This document shows positions 1 to 7,674 of a DNA stretch of 23,429 bases, one piece after another. Every line of letters starts with the position of its first letter. The first letter of the stretch is position 1. The position numbers and the translations under genes were made by a program. The stretch spans positions 1-23,429 of the forward strand of contig QHNU01000094.1 in the NCBI GenBank assembly GCA_003218525.1. Direction: 5' to 3'. A model generated the notes under the pieces. It was given only the letters and a program-made list of their open reading frames with translations, was not told the DNA's origin and did not search any database. Source of the DNA: Verrucomicrobiota bacterium. GTDB lineage: Bacteria > Verrucomicrobiota > Verrucomicrobiia > Chthoniobacterales > UBA10450.

Positions 1-98
1 GAAAATACGCACGCGTGCTCCGCAATTTCGGGAAACTGATCGGTAATCCGTTTTAGATCGCGCGAGAAGATTTCGACTCGTGTCGAATCGCGGTGCAC
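1..98 (-). pseudogene. Detached remainder of the ATP-dependent DNA ligase catalytic domain (runs off window)
   Basis: Read in the same frame past the TAA that ends the neighbouring gene, this stretch stays open to the window edge. It encodes VHRDSTRVEIFSRDL followed by KRITDQFPEIAEHA. That is the ligase sequence expected directly after nucleotidyltransferase motif I, including an RVEIFSR segment typical of the adenylation domain. No start codon or ribosome binding site introduces it, so it is the 3' part of the interrupted gene and not a separate gene. A CAA (Gln) to TAA change would explain the break, since this ligase group commonly has Gln there. The rest of the domain lies outside the window. 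Confidence 0.75.
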
Positions 99-1934
99 TT
101 AGGCGCGAATGCCGTCGAATTTATCTTCGATGTAAACAACCCCACCAGAGCTTTCTTCGATGAAACGAGCCCAAATGGCCTCGGCGGTTGGCTCAGGACT
201 CGCGAGCATGCATTTGATTGGTCGAAACAATGAAAGCTCGGCGCGATTCAGTTCGCCCTGTTTCGCGAGAATGGCGGCGCGTCCGATATCTCCCAACAAC
301 ATGTTTGCTTCCTTGACGTCATCGAGTGGGGCATTGAACGCCCTGGCAATGGCCTCCTCGACGAGGCCTTCGCGCAACCCGATCCGCAGATCGCCGGTGA
401 GAATTTTAACCAGGTACTGACCTTCCGCTGCCGAGATATGGGCGAGACGGTGTTGGAGCAGATCGGTTTTCGCCAGCGGCCCACGCGTTCTCTGTAGCAC
501 CTGAAAAAATTCGCGCGATTCTACTAATGTGAACGGCTCCGGATTGGTGCGGCCAGCGAGAGCTTCAAACGCGGTTTTTCCCGCATCACCATGGCTGTAA
601 GCAATGCGGCGAAATTCGGCGTCGCTCAATTTTGCTGCCACTGACAGTGCGCGGTAAATGATGGAGCCGCCCACCTGGAGCGTCCGCAGATCGCTTTGGG
701 GAAACGCCCGCCCAGTGAAATAAACAGTCGCGATCGCGAGTCGTTCCTGATCGAGCTTGCTTAGATATTCCGCGAGCAAACGCACCTTCTCGAGCTTCGC
801 CGGCGTTGCCGCGATCGATTCGCCGACTTCTGCAAAGCTGAGAAATTCTGAGGCTAAGGTTGGGTTTGCTCCAGGATGATTACGGCTGCTGCTGGTGACC
901 ACGGCGGCAGCGGGAGCGTTAATCGATTCTGTTTGCGAAGTTGGCGTTGTCCGAAACCTTCCGAGCGTGAGTTCAAGTTGGTTTTTTTCGGTCAATGCCC
1001 ACGCTTCGATCCCGCGATCGCGCAAATCGCGCGCAAACTGCGCAGCGAATCCGTGTAACGTCAGGACGCGTTGTGGCTGAACCAGCTCAACGTAGCGCAA
1101 CAGATCCGAATAATCGGCGTGATCGGAAAGCGGGAAAGCGGCGTCAACCTGATAACGGTAAATCGCGTTGGGATCCATCGCCCAGCCGCTAATCATCGCG
1201 ACGCGTTTGCGCGGAATTCTCTCGAGCATGCGCGAGCCATTCGCGCTCGGTGGACAGATCAATACCTTACCGGTGACGTTATCCGCCTTATAGCGCACAT
1301 AGTCGCAAAAGGCCTGACCAAATTGCTCGTAGATGCGCGTCATCTGGTAAACCGATCCGTGCAGCATAGGCGTAAGGCAGGCACCATCGAGCGCACACAG
1401 AATCTCCTGTGCCTTTCCCAGCGAATATCCAAGCAAGACAGGGACTTCTCCGCTCTCGATGGCCTCGCGACAAAATGCGACGATTTGTGCGACGACTTCA
1501 TCGGTCGGGGGCAGCCGATACCGTGGCAAGCCATAGGTCGTCTCCATGACAAGGGTGTCGGCGGAGGTCCATTCCGCCGGCTCGGCCGACTTCCCCGGGC
1601 GAAGCTTGAAATCGCCGGTATAAAGCAAGGATCCATTTTCCGCGCGTAGGAAAAATTGTGCTGATCCAAAGATATGACCGGCTGGAAAAAGGGTGATGTC
1701 GAGGCCGCGAACTTTCGTGGGTTGGCCAAAAGGCAAAATGATTTCCTTGCGATCGCCCGCAAGGCGCGCCCGCACCAAACGAGCCGTGCGTTCCGAAACG
1801 ATGATCTCCTGATGCGGTGCGACGTGATCACTATGGGCATGCGAAACAAATGCGAAGGGTTTCGCATCCCAGGGATCCAGCCAAACATTTTGAGCCGGCA
1901 AAAAGACGCCGCGCTCGTAATGAACATCGATCAC
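99..1934 (-). CDS. Fused MBL-fold DNA exonuclease / ATP-dependent DNA ligase, cut short after the active-site lysine
   Basis: The first ~340 residues resemble the metallo-beta-lactamase/beta-CASP 'ligase-associated exonuclease' family. The metal-binding motif H32-A-H34-S-D36-H37 and a later YTGDFKLRPG segment are visible. From about residue 360 the sequence becomes the N-terminal DNA-binding domain of a bacterial ATP-dependent DNA ligase and reaches motif I, EDKFDGIRA. K605 would be the adenylated lysine. TAA follows six residues after that lysine, so nearly the whole adenylation domain and the OB domain are missing. In many bacteria the two parts are separate adjacent genes for DNA repair; here they share one frame. 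The start is GTG at 1932-1934; no strong Shine-Dalgarno is seen. The exonuclease half could still work. The ligase half cannot unless the stop is a sequence error or is read through. Confidence 0.85.
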   Translation of the reverse strand: MIDVHYERGVFLPAQNVWLDPWDAKPFAFVSHAHSDHVAPHQEIIVSERTARLVRARLAGDRKEIILPFGQPTKVRGLDITLFPAGHIFGSAQFFLRAENGSLLYTGDFKLRPGKSAEPAEWTSADTLVMETTYGLPRYRLPPTDEVVAQIVAFCREAIESGEVPVLLGYSLGKAQEILCALDGACLTPMLHGSVYQMTRIYEQFGQAFCDYVRYKADNVTGKVLICPPSANGSRMLERIPRKRVAMISGWAMDPNAIYRYQVDAAFPLSDHADYSDLLRYVELVQPQRVLTLHGFAAQFARDLRDRGIEAWALTEKNQLELTLGRFRTTPTSQTESINAPAAAVVTSSSRNHPGANPTLASEFLSFAEVGESIAATPAKLEKVRLLAEYLSKLDQERLAIATVYFTGRAFPQSDLRTLQVGGSIIYRALSVAAKLSDAEFRRIAYSHGDAGKTAFEALAGRTNPEPFTLVESREFFQVLQRTRGPLAKTDLLQHRLAHISAAEGQYLVKILTGDLRIGLREGLVEEAIARAFNAPLDDVKEANMLLGDIGRAAILAKQGELNRAELSLFRPIKCMLASPEPTAEAIWARFIEESSGGVVYIEDKFDGIRA

Positions 1935-1985
1935 TCGGAAATTTACGCTTGAAGAGTCGCGGCGGAAAGGCTTTCACTGCCGGCA

Positions 1986-2016
1986 TTGACAGGCCGCGGT
2001 AGTCTCGTCTTATAAG
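1986..2016 (+). promoter_or_regulatory. Candidate sigma70-type promoter for the 2021 gene
   Basis: A perfect -35 TTGACA (1986-1991) is followed by TATAAG (2011-2016) with a 19-nt spacer; TTATAA at 2010-2015 gives 18. The -10 ends only 4 nt before the ATG at 2021, so the predicted transcript would begin at or within 1-3 nt of the start codon and have no room for a Shine-Dalgarno. The long spacer lowers certainty. Confidence 0.5.
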
Positions 2017-2020
2017 AGCA

Positions 2021-2617
2021 ATGCGATTTATCTGGGCGATCACGCTGCTGCTCGGCGCCAGCTGTCTTACGGCCGCGGTGAATGATCCCAGAACGGTGGC
2101 CAATGTCTCTCCTATGCCCGTCGCCCTCGATCCGGATTTTTCATTTCGGAAAACGAAGATTTACACGCTCTCTGATCAACCAGCGGCACAGACTAAAGGC
2201 AAGGGTTCGACTAATCTGCAAAACACAGCCAAGGGGAAATTCGCCTCTTCTGGTTCTTCCACTTCAACAAGATTGGCAGTGCAGGAGGCGTCTCTGAATT
2301 TCGAAAGATCATACCGGCTCTACGGCGCAGTCACAGGGACCGATCAACGCCAGCGCCACGGCCAATACTTTGATTTCTTCTGGCGGGCCAAGCGCCCCGC
2401 TGATGTGACGGTGCGCTTCGAGTACAAGCAGGAAAAATTACGCGCCCTGACGCAGGCAAAGGAAGTCGCCTATCGGGACATCCGTGGAACAAACCGAAGC
2501 GAGTTTCGTGTAATCGGCGACGAGTTTTTTGACGACGGGAAAGTGCTGGCCTGGCGTTGTTTACTTATTGAACACGGCCGGATTGTGGCTGAGAAACGCT
2601 CTTTTCTATGGGATTAG
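2021..2617 (+). CDS. Conserved-looking secreted protein of unknown function
   Basis: I do not recognise a named family. The first ~20 residues form a Sec signal peptide: MRFIW, then ITLLLGASCLTAA, with likely cleavage after the alanines. No good lipobox is present because the residue three before the cysteine is Gly. Residues ~50-90 are Ser/Thr/Gly/Lys-rich and probably disordered. The C-terminal half (~95-198) looks folded, with alternating strands (DVTVRFEYKQ, EFRVIGDEFF, LAWRCLLIEH, AEKRSFLWD), probably a small periplasmic beta domain. The start is fixed by the signal peptide and lies directly behind a promoter-like sequence. It heads the rightward run that continues with the STAS and SpoIIE proteins, 47 bp before the next start. 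The function is unknown. Confidence 0.8.
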   Translation: MRFIWAITLLLGASCLTAAVNDPRTVANVSPMPVALDPDFSFRKTKIYTLSDQPAAQTKGKGSTNLQNTAKGKFASSGSSTSTRLAVQEASLNFERSYRLYGAVTGTDQRQRHGQYFDFFWRAKRPADVTVRFEYKQEKLRALTQAKEVAYRDIRGTNRSEFRVIGDEFFDDGKVLAWRCLLIEHGRIVAEKRSFLWD

Positions 2618-2664
2618 CTGGTTTGACGGGCGAACCCCCAAACAGTATCTTTTTCTAGTTAGCT

Positions 2665-3180
2665 GTGGAATCCTCAATTCAGGTTGGCGTGAGCGGCCCT
2701 GCCGTGTGGGTGCGGGTGGAAGGCAAAGGGAATTTTCTAAACAGCGGGAATTTGAAGGAGTTCGCGCGAGCGATGGTCGACCGCGGCTATCGCGAATTTG
2801 TCATCGATCTTCATAATTGCGCGATGATGGACTCCACCTTCATGGGAACAATGGCAGGAGTCGCACTCCGGTTGAAGGAATTGGGCCAAGGACATTTGCG
2901 TGTGGTCCATTGTGGGCAACGGAGCCAGGAGTTGCTTTCGGGACTTGGGCTGGACCAGCTATTTCAGATATCGACGAATGGGAGCACAGCGCCGCAATGT
3001 TCGGCGCTGGAGGAAGGAGCAGCCGCGATCGATTCCAGCGAACGCAAGCGGGAGCAGGCCAAGGAAATGCTCGCAGCTCACGAAGCATTGTGCGAAGTGG
3101 CGCCAGAAAACTATCCCCGCTTCAAAGACGTTCTCGAATACCTGAAGCAGGATCTTCACCAAAAAGCGACGACGAAGTAA
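2665..3180 (+). CDS. STAS-domain protein (anti-sigma factor antagonist-like)
   Basis: Residues ~1-105 match the STAS fold of the SpoIIAA/RsbV group. An N-terminal strand pair is followed by a helix and the strand EFVIDLHNC, then the conserved turn MMDSTFMGT. S57 or T58 would be the residue phosphorylated by an anti-sigma kinase and dephosphorylated by a SpoIIE-type phosphatase. The C-terminal ~65 residues are charged and helical and make the protein longer (171 aa) than the ~110 aa usual for the family. The start is GTG at 2665. The gene sits 15 bp upstream of a PP2C phosphatase, the natural partner for resetting such a switch. No kinase/anti-sigma gene is seen here, so the target sigma factor or other output is unknown. 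Confidence 0.85.
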   Translation: MESSIQVGVSGPAVWVRVEGKGNFLNSGNLKEFARAMVDRGYREFVIDLHNCAMMDSTFMGTMAGVALRLKELGQGHLRVVHCGQRSQELLSGLGLDQLFQISTNGSTAPQCSALEEGAAAIDSSERKREQAKEMLAAHEALCEVAPENYPRFKDVLEYLKQDLHQKATTK

Positions 3181-3195
3181 GTTGGCCCGTATCTC

Positions 3196-4632
3196 ATGTG
3201 GGCGACTGTTCTCTTCGCGTTGCTCGCCATCGCGGTCGGTGGATGGCTTTTTACCGCCTTCCGGCAAGCGCATAAAGTACGCGCGCTGGAGCGCTCGAAA
3301 GAGGAAATTCAGGTCGAAGAAACGCTTGTCTTCGATTTTTTGCATGGTCTTGGGGAGGCCTTTCGAGAGACAATCAGGCCGCACGATTTGCATCGGCTGA
3401 TCGTCGAAGGTGCCACCCGTATTCTGGATGCACACGGTGGTGCTCTCTATCTGGCGGATCGGACCGGCAACAAATTGCTGCCGGCTTTTCTTTCGAAGGG
3501 TTGTCCCCCTCTGCTGTCAGTTCCAGCACATATCTTACGTCAGGCCGCAACCGCACCTCTGGCGCTGGACGGATTTCTGCGGACGCAATCCATCCCGCGC
3601 GGAGAAGGTCTTCTCGGCACGGTTTGGGCGACCGCTCAGCCAGTCTGCCTTGCCGATATTCGAGATGCGCCGGATCTTGCCTCTTTACGCCAAACGGCTC
3701 TGGGGACCGCCTCCGTAATGGCGACACCATTGCTTTACGGTAAACAAAATATGGGGGTTCTCGCGCTCGGCAATGGCCCCACGGGCACACCGTTTTCCCA
3801 GAGCGATTTCGTCGTTTTCAAATCGATCGCGGAACAATCCGCTTTCGCCCTTTACAACGCGATCATCTATTCCGAAGCGAACGAGAAAAAACGTCTCGAT
3901 CATGATCTGGAGATTGCACGGGAGATCCAGCGCAGTTTGCTTCCGGATCAATCCCCGGTCATTCCCGGCTTCGAGATCGCCGGCATTAATCTTCCTGCTC
4001 GCCAGGTCAGCGGCGATTACTTCGATTACATCCGCGTTGATGATCATCACCTCGGGGTAGCCATCGCAGATGTTTCCGGCAAAGGCGTCCCTGCATCCCT
4101 CATCATGGCGATTTCCCGGAGTGTGTTGCGCAGTCAAGCGCCGCACAATTCTTCGCCTGCCGCGGTCTTGCGTTCGGTCAATCGTCAGCTCTACCCCGAC
4201 ATTAAAGAGGACATGTTTATCAGCCTGGCTTATCTGGTACTCGATCATCAAGCCGGCTCGGTTACGATCGCCCGGGCCGGGCATGATGCACCACTCCTCT
4301 ACCGCCATGCCAAGGGATGTATCGAGACGATCAAGCCGCCCGGCATGGTCCTGGGCATTGACGCCGGGAGTGTATTCGATAGGATTACTAACGACTTTGC
4401 CCTCGCGCTTGAGCGCGATGATTGCCTCCTCCTCTACACTGATGGGGTGACGGAAGCGTTGGACGCCAAAGGCGATGAATTCGGTGTCGAGCGCCTGAGC
4501 CAGTCCATTCGCGAAAGCGCGGCCAATGGCGCGTCGGGCATTGTCAGACGGTTGATCGACGACTTGCGCAATTTCGTAGGCGCTCAGCCGCAGAACGACG
4601 ACATTACGGTGATTGCCATTCGCAAAACATGA
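3196..4632 (+). CDS. Membrane-anchored GAF-SpoIIE PP2C-type serine phosphatase (RsbU-like)
   Basis: One N-terminal transmembrane helix (residues ~2-20) is followed by a short charged linker (~25-45), a GAF-type sensor domain (~55-220), a coiled-coil connector containing LEIAREIQRSLLP (~230-250), and a SpoIIE/PP2C phosphatase domain (~260-478). The metal-binding acidic residues are in place: D274 in SGDYFD, D292 in IADVSGKG, D416 in LLLYTDGVTEA, and D468/D469 in QNDDITVIAI. The family removes phosphate from Ser/Thr of STAS antagonists, and the gene just upstream encodes one. The stop overlaps the grpE start by 4 nt (ATGA), so grpE translation is probably coupled to it. The signal sensed by the GAF domain cannot be read from sequence. 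Confidence 0.9.
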   Translation: MWATVLFALLAIAVGGWLFTAFRQAHKVRALERSKEEIQVEETLVFDFLHGLGEAFRETIRPHDLHRLIVEGATRILDAHGGALYLADRTGNKLLPAFLSKGCPPLLSVPAHILRQAATAPLALDGFLRTQSIPRGEGLLGTVWATAQPVCLADIRDAPDLASLRQTALGTASVMATPLLYGKQNMGVLALGNGPTGTPFSQSDFVVFKSIAEQSAFALYNAIIYSEANEKKRLDHDLEIAREIQRSLLPDQSPVIPGFEIAGINLPARQVSGDYFDYIRVDDHHLGVAIADVSGKGVPASLIMAISRSVLRSQAPHNSSPAAVLRSVNRQLYPDIKEDMFISLAYLVLDHQAGSVTIARAGHDAPLLYRHAKGCIETIKPPGMVLGIDAGSVFDRITNDFALALERDDCLLLYTDGVTEALDAKGDEFGVERLSQSIRESAANGASGIVRRLIDDLRNFVGAQPQNDDITVIAIRKT

Positions 4633-5192
4633 AGAAAACCGGCCCAGAACCAAGGGAAGAAGATAAGATTCCGCCACCGTTGACGACAGAGGACAAACCT
4701 GCTGGCGTGGCGGCAGATGCTGAAGGAACCGATGATCCAGTTGTTAGTTTGCAATCCGATCTGGATCGTTTTCGCGATTTGGCATTGCGGACCCAGGCAG
4801 ATTTCGAGAATTACAAAAAGCGCTCCGCGCGTGAGCGCGATGATGCCATCAAATATGCGAACAGTTCCTTGCTCGAGCGGCTCGTGCCGATTGTCGATAA
4901 TTTTGAGCTGGGGCTTTCCGCTGCCCGCGATGAAGGGGAAGATTCCCCCATCTTTTCTGGCATGAGCATGGTTTGGAAACAGTTGAGCGATTTTCTGGCC
5001 GAGAATGGCCTTCGGCCTATTGACGCCGTAGGCCACAAGTTTGACCCCAATCTGCATGAAGCGATTGCACACGAGCCAAGTGATAAGGTGGCCGAGGGCA
5101 AGGTCATCCGCCAAACCCGTCGGGGTTATTGTTTGAAGGATCGATTGCTGCGCCCTGCGACAGTGGTTGTCTCAAGCGGGCAGGCGGGCTGA
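4629..5192 (+). CDS. grpE: GrpE, nucleotide exchange factor of DnaK
   Basis: The protein has 187 residues, within the usual GrpE range. An acidic, Pro-rich, probably disordered N-terminus (~1-40) leads into a long helical coiled coil (LQSDLDRFRDLALRTQADFE, then NYKKRSARERDD). The compact beta domain follows with HKFDPNLHEAIAHEPSD, VIRQTRRGYCLKDRLLRPA and a terminal VVVSS, all standard GrpE signatures. GrpE releases ADP from DnaK during chaperone cycles. The ATG overlaps the stop of the phosphatase gene, and dnaJ starts 71 bp downstream. dnaK is not in this window, although the two co-chaperone genes are adjacent. No CIRCE element was seen upstream; expression probably depends on the upstream operon. 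Confidence 0.95.
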   Translation: MKKTGPEPREEDKIPPPLTTEDKPAGVAADAEGTDDPVVSLQSDLDRFRDLALRTQADFENYKKRSARERDDAIKYANSSLLERLVPIVDNFELGLSAARDEGEDSPIFSGMSMVWKQLSDFLAENGLRPIDAVGHKFDPNLHEAIAHEPSDKVAEGKVIRQTRRGYCLKDRLLRPATVVVSSGQAG

Positions 5193-5263
5193 GAGTCACA
5201 TCGGCTTATCAGGGGTGCGATTACTTTGAATTTGGCAAAATCTACGCAATTTGCGGTCAACTG

Positions 5264-6406
5264 ATGCCGACGACTAAACGCGACTATTATGAAGTGTTGG
5301 AGGTTTCTCGCTCGGCCAGTAGCGATGAAATCAAACGCGCCTATCGCAAACTGGCCGTCAAATATCATCCGGACAAAAATCCGGACGATCAACAGGCGGA
5401 GGAGAAATTCAAAGAGATTGGCGAAGCGTATGATGTCCTGATCGATCCGGAAAAACGCTCGGCCTACGACCGATTTGGGCACGTCGCATTTGCACAGGGG
5501 GGCGGTGGGTTCGGTGGTCGCGGTTTTCATGATCCATTCGATATTTTTCGCGAAGTCTTCGGCGGAGGTGTCGGCGGAGGCGGGATTTTCGAGACCTTTT
5601 TCGGTGGTGCTGGCGAACGTGCCGAGGAGCGGCATCGCGGTTCGGATTTGCGCTACGACATGCAGATCACGTTGGAGGAAGCCGCACTCGGTACTGAGAA
5701 AGAAATCGAGGTGCGAAAACTCGACGCGTGCGACACATGTCATGGAAGCGGGGCCGAACCCGGCTCGCGCGCCATCAACTGTCCCACCTGCGGTGGCCGC
5801 GGCCAGGTAATCAGCGCGCGGGGATTTTTCCAGGTCTCGCAAACATGTCCGCGTTGCCGTGGGGCTGGGCAGATTCTGGAAAAGCCGTGCCGCCAGTGCG
5901 ATGGCGAAGGACGCGTCGAAAAATCGAGCCGAATAAAGTTAAAAATCCCGGCTGGTATTGGCAACGGTTCGCGGTTGCGCTCGCCACGAAATGGCGAGGC
6001 TGGCATTCGAGGCGGACCGCCGGGAGATCTCTATGTGGTGCTTCACATCAAAGAGCATCCGCTGTTTCAGCGCGATGAAGATGACCTGTATTGTGAAGTG
6101 CCGATTTCGTTTTCTTTGGCTGCACTGGGCGGCGAAATGCCGGTGCCGACTCTCGACGGCAGAGCCAACGTGAGAGTCCCGGCCGGCACGCAAAGCGGTC
6201 AGATATTCAAACTACGGGGGAAAGGAATAGCCAATATCGACGGGCGGGGCCGCGGTGATTTGCTCGCGCGAGTGATCGTGGAGGTGCCAACGCAATTAAG
6301 CGCGGAGCAGCGCAAGAAGCTGGAAGAGTTTTCGGCGCTCTGCGATGAAAGGAATACGCCGTTGCACCGAAGCTTCTTTAATCGGGCGAAAGAGTTTTTC
6401 CGATAG
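5264..6406 (+). CDS. dnaJ: DnaJ (Hsp40) co-chaperone
   Basis: The 380-residue protein has the full type I DnaJ layout. The J domain (~6-70) has the HPD motif at 35-37. A Gly/Phe-rich linker (~75-120) follows. The zinc-binding domain begins at C156 with four CxxCxGxG repeats (CDTCHGSG, CPTCGGRG, CPRCRGAG, CRQCDGEG), then come the C-terminal beta-sandwich substrate-binding domains. It delivers unfolded clients to DnaK and stimulates its ATPase. I chose the ATG at 5264 because MPTTKRDYYEVLEV is the normal DnaJ N-terminus. The open frame extends 135 nt upstream to 5129, but that sequence overlaps the grpE end and has no DnaJ character. All zinc ligands are present. Confidence 0.96.
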   Translation: MPTTKRDYYEVLEVSRSASSDEIKRAYRKLAVKYHPDKNPDDQQAEEKFKEIGEAYDVLIDPEKRSAYDRFGHVAFAQGGGGFGGRGFHDPFDIFREVFGGGVGGGGIFETFFGGAGERAEERHRGSDLRYDMQITLEEAALGTEKEIEVRKLDACDTCHGSGAEPGSRAINCPTCGGRGQVISARGFFQVSQTCPRCRGAGQILEKPCRQCDGEGRVEKSSRIKLKIPAGIGNGSRLRSPRNGEAGIRGGPPGDLYVVLHIKEHPLFQRDEDDLYCEVPISFSLAALGGEMPVPTLDGRANVRVPAGTQSGQIFKLRGKGIANIDGRGRGDLLARVIVEVPTQLSAEQRKKLEEFSALCDERNTPLHRSFFNRAKEFFR

Positions 6407-6469
6407 GTCGGCGGCCAATCTCGTCTTCTCGGTAAGAGACGTGCTTGCCGCACTCGCCGATAATTTATC

Positions 6470-7216
6470 GTGCAACGTTTCTATATCGCGCCGGAAAACT
6501 GGAACAGGGATGCGCTTTCGCTCGCCGGGGCGGAAGCGCACCACGCTTGTCACGTGCTGCGGCTTCAAGAAGGTCATCGTATTGCAGTCTTCAACGGACG
6601 GGGCCACGAAATTACGGTCGAGATTGTGTCGGTGGAGCGCGGTCGAATTCAATTACGCAAACTGACCGAAGCGCGAACGCCTCCTTTGCGTTGTCGCATC
6701 ACCCTGGCCCAAGCCATTCCAAAAGGGAAAAATATGGACCTGATCGTCCAAAAAGCAGTCGAGATTGGGGCCAGCGAAATCGCGCCGCTCCTTTCTGATC
6801 GCACAGTTGTCACCCTTAGCGATGAAACAGCCGCGCAAAAGCAACAGAAATGGCAACAGATTGCGATCGAAGCAGCCAAGCAATCCGGACAAAATTGGTT
6901 GCCCCATGTGTTTCCACCTAAGAAGGCGCGTGATTTTTTTGCGGGCGCTGCACCGCACGATCTTCAACTGATCGGTTCGCTACAATCGGATGCGGTCCAC
7001 CTGAAAAAGGTGCTGGCCGAGTACCGGGGCGAACACGGCGGACGTCCCGGGAGCGTCCTGATGTGTATCGGCCCTGAAGGGGACTTTACGCCGGCTGAGT
7101 TGAATCTGGCGCGGAGCCATGGGTGCCGTCCCATCACATTAGGACCGATTATTCTTCGAGCCGAAACGGCGGCGATTTATTGCCTCAGTATTCTTTCGTA
7201 TGAGCTGCTGACTTGA
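6470..7216 (+). CDS. rsmE: RsmE, 16S rRNA (uracil-1498-N3)-methyltransferase
   Basis: The 248-residue protein matches RsmE (formerly YggJ). The N-terminal PUA-like RNA-binding part has RFYIAPEN, then AHHACHVLRL. The C-terminal SPOUT methyltransferase carries the trefoil-knot signatures PKGKNMDLIVQKAVEIGASE, IGPEGDFTPAEL and LGPIILRAETAA. The enzyme transfers methyl from S-adenosylmethionine to N3 of U1498 in the decoding region of 16S rRNA. The start is GTG at 6470. A GATAAT sequence ends 5 nt before it, but no matching -35 was found. It follows dnaJ by 63 bp on the same strand, an order seen in several bacterial groups. It ends 2 bp from the convergent yraN gene. Confidence 0.94.
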   Translation: MQRFYIAPENWNRDALSLAGAEAHHACHVLRLQEGHRIAVFNGRGHEITVEIVSVERGRIQLRKLTEARTPPLRCRITLAQAIPKGKNMDLIVQKAVEIGASEIAPLLSDRTVVTLSDETAAQKQQKWQQIAIEAAKQSGQNWLPHVFPPKKARDFFAGAAPHDLQLIGSLQSDAVHLKKVLAEYRGEHGGRPGSVLMCIGPEGDFTPAELNLARSHGCRPITLGPIILRAETAAIYCLSILSYELLT

Positions 7217-7218
7217 CG

Positions 7219-7674
7219 CTAATAAATGTAGGGTGCGGGAAGCCTGAAGGCGTCGCGCAGTAATTCGACACGCGGCTTCTCGGCAACGAGCACAATCTCC
7301 ACCACATCGAACCGAAACAGAATATCCGGGTTATCGAGCAATTGCAGCCACGCCAGAGCGCCACGAGAGATCAGCCTGCGTTTTGCAATATTAATTGCTT
7401 CGAACGGCCGGCCGAAATCGGTGCTGCTTCGGGTTTTCACCTCAACAAAAACAAGCGTATCGTCCTCGCGACAAACCAGATCGACTTCCCCACCGCGCCG
7501 CGCGCGAAAGTTTCGATAGAGGATTTTGTAGCCGCTGCGCTTGAGAAATTGGGCGCCCAGTTTTTCGCCGCGTGCGCCCAGCTGGAGGTGCTCAGATAAT
7601 TCCCTCGAGCGCGAGAAGCGGCTGCGCCACCGGTTCGAAAGATCGGCGATGGATCGGACAAGGCCCGTGTTCAT
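7219..7674 (-). CDS. yraN: YraN family (UPF0102) predicted nuclease-fold protein
   Basis: The core (LGARGEKLGAQFLKRSGYKI to about VVEIVLV) matches UPF0102/YraN. It has the PD-(D/E)xK-type nuclease fold pattern GGEVDLVCRE, then VFVEVKTRS. The biochemical role is not settled, though some homologues have been linked to nuclease activity. Family members are usually ~115-130 aa. The ATG at 7674 gives 151 aa and overlaps the rnhB 3' end by 83 nt. The open frame reaches 7755, but its extra residues lie deep inside rnhB and are unlikely to be translated. No clear Shine-Dalgarno precedes the ATG, so a start closer to the conserved core cannot be excluded. rplS-rnhB-yraN is a common gene order. Confidence 0.85.
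   Translation of the reverse strand: MNTGLVRSIADLSNRWRSRFSRSRELSEHLQLGARGEKLGAQFLKRSGYKILYRNFRARRGGEVDLVCREDDTLVFVEVKTRSSTDFGRPFEAINIAKRRLISRGALAWLQLLDNPDILFRFDVVEIVLVAEKPRVELLRDAFRLPAPYIY

Noticed and set aside
99..101. Programmed recoding (selenocysteine or pyrrolysine) at the ligase stop
   Set aside because: The codon is TAA, not TGA or TAG, and no downstream structure could be assessed; mutation or sequence error is simpler.
3685..4677. 330-codon open frame antisense to the phosphatase gene
   Set aside because: It lies wholly opposite a well-supported GAF-SpoIIE gene and its translation shows no domain or hydrophobic pattern.
5129..5263. N-terminal extension of dnaJ
   Set aside because: Its 45 residues overlap grpE and do not resemble DnaJ; the J domain starts at the ATG at 5264.
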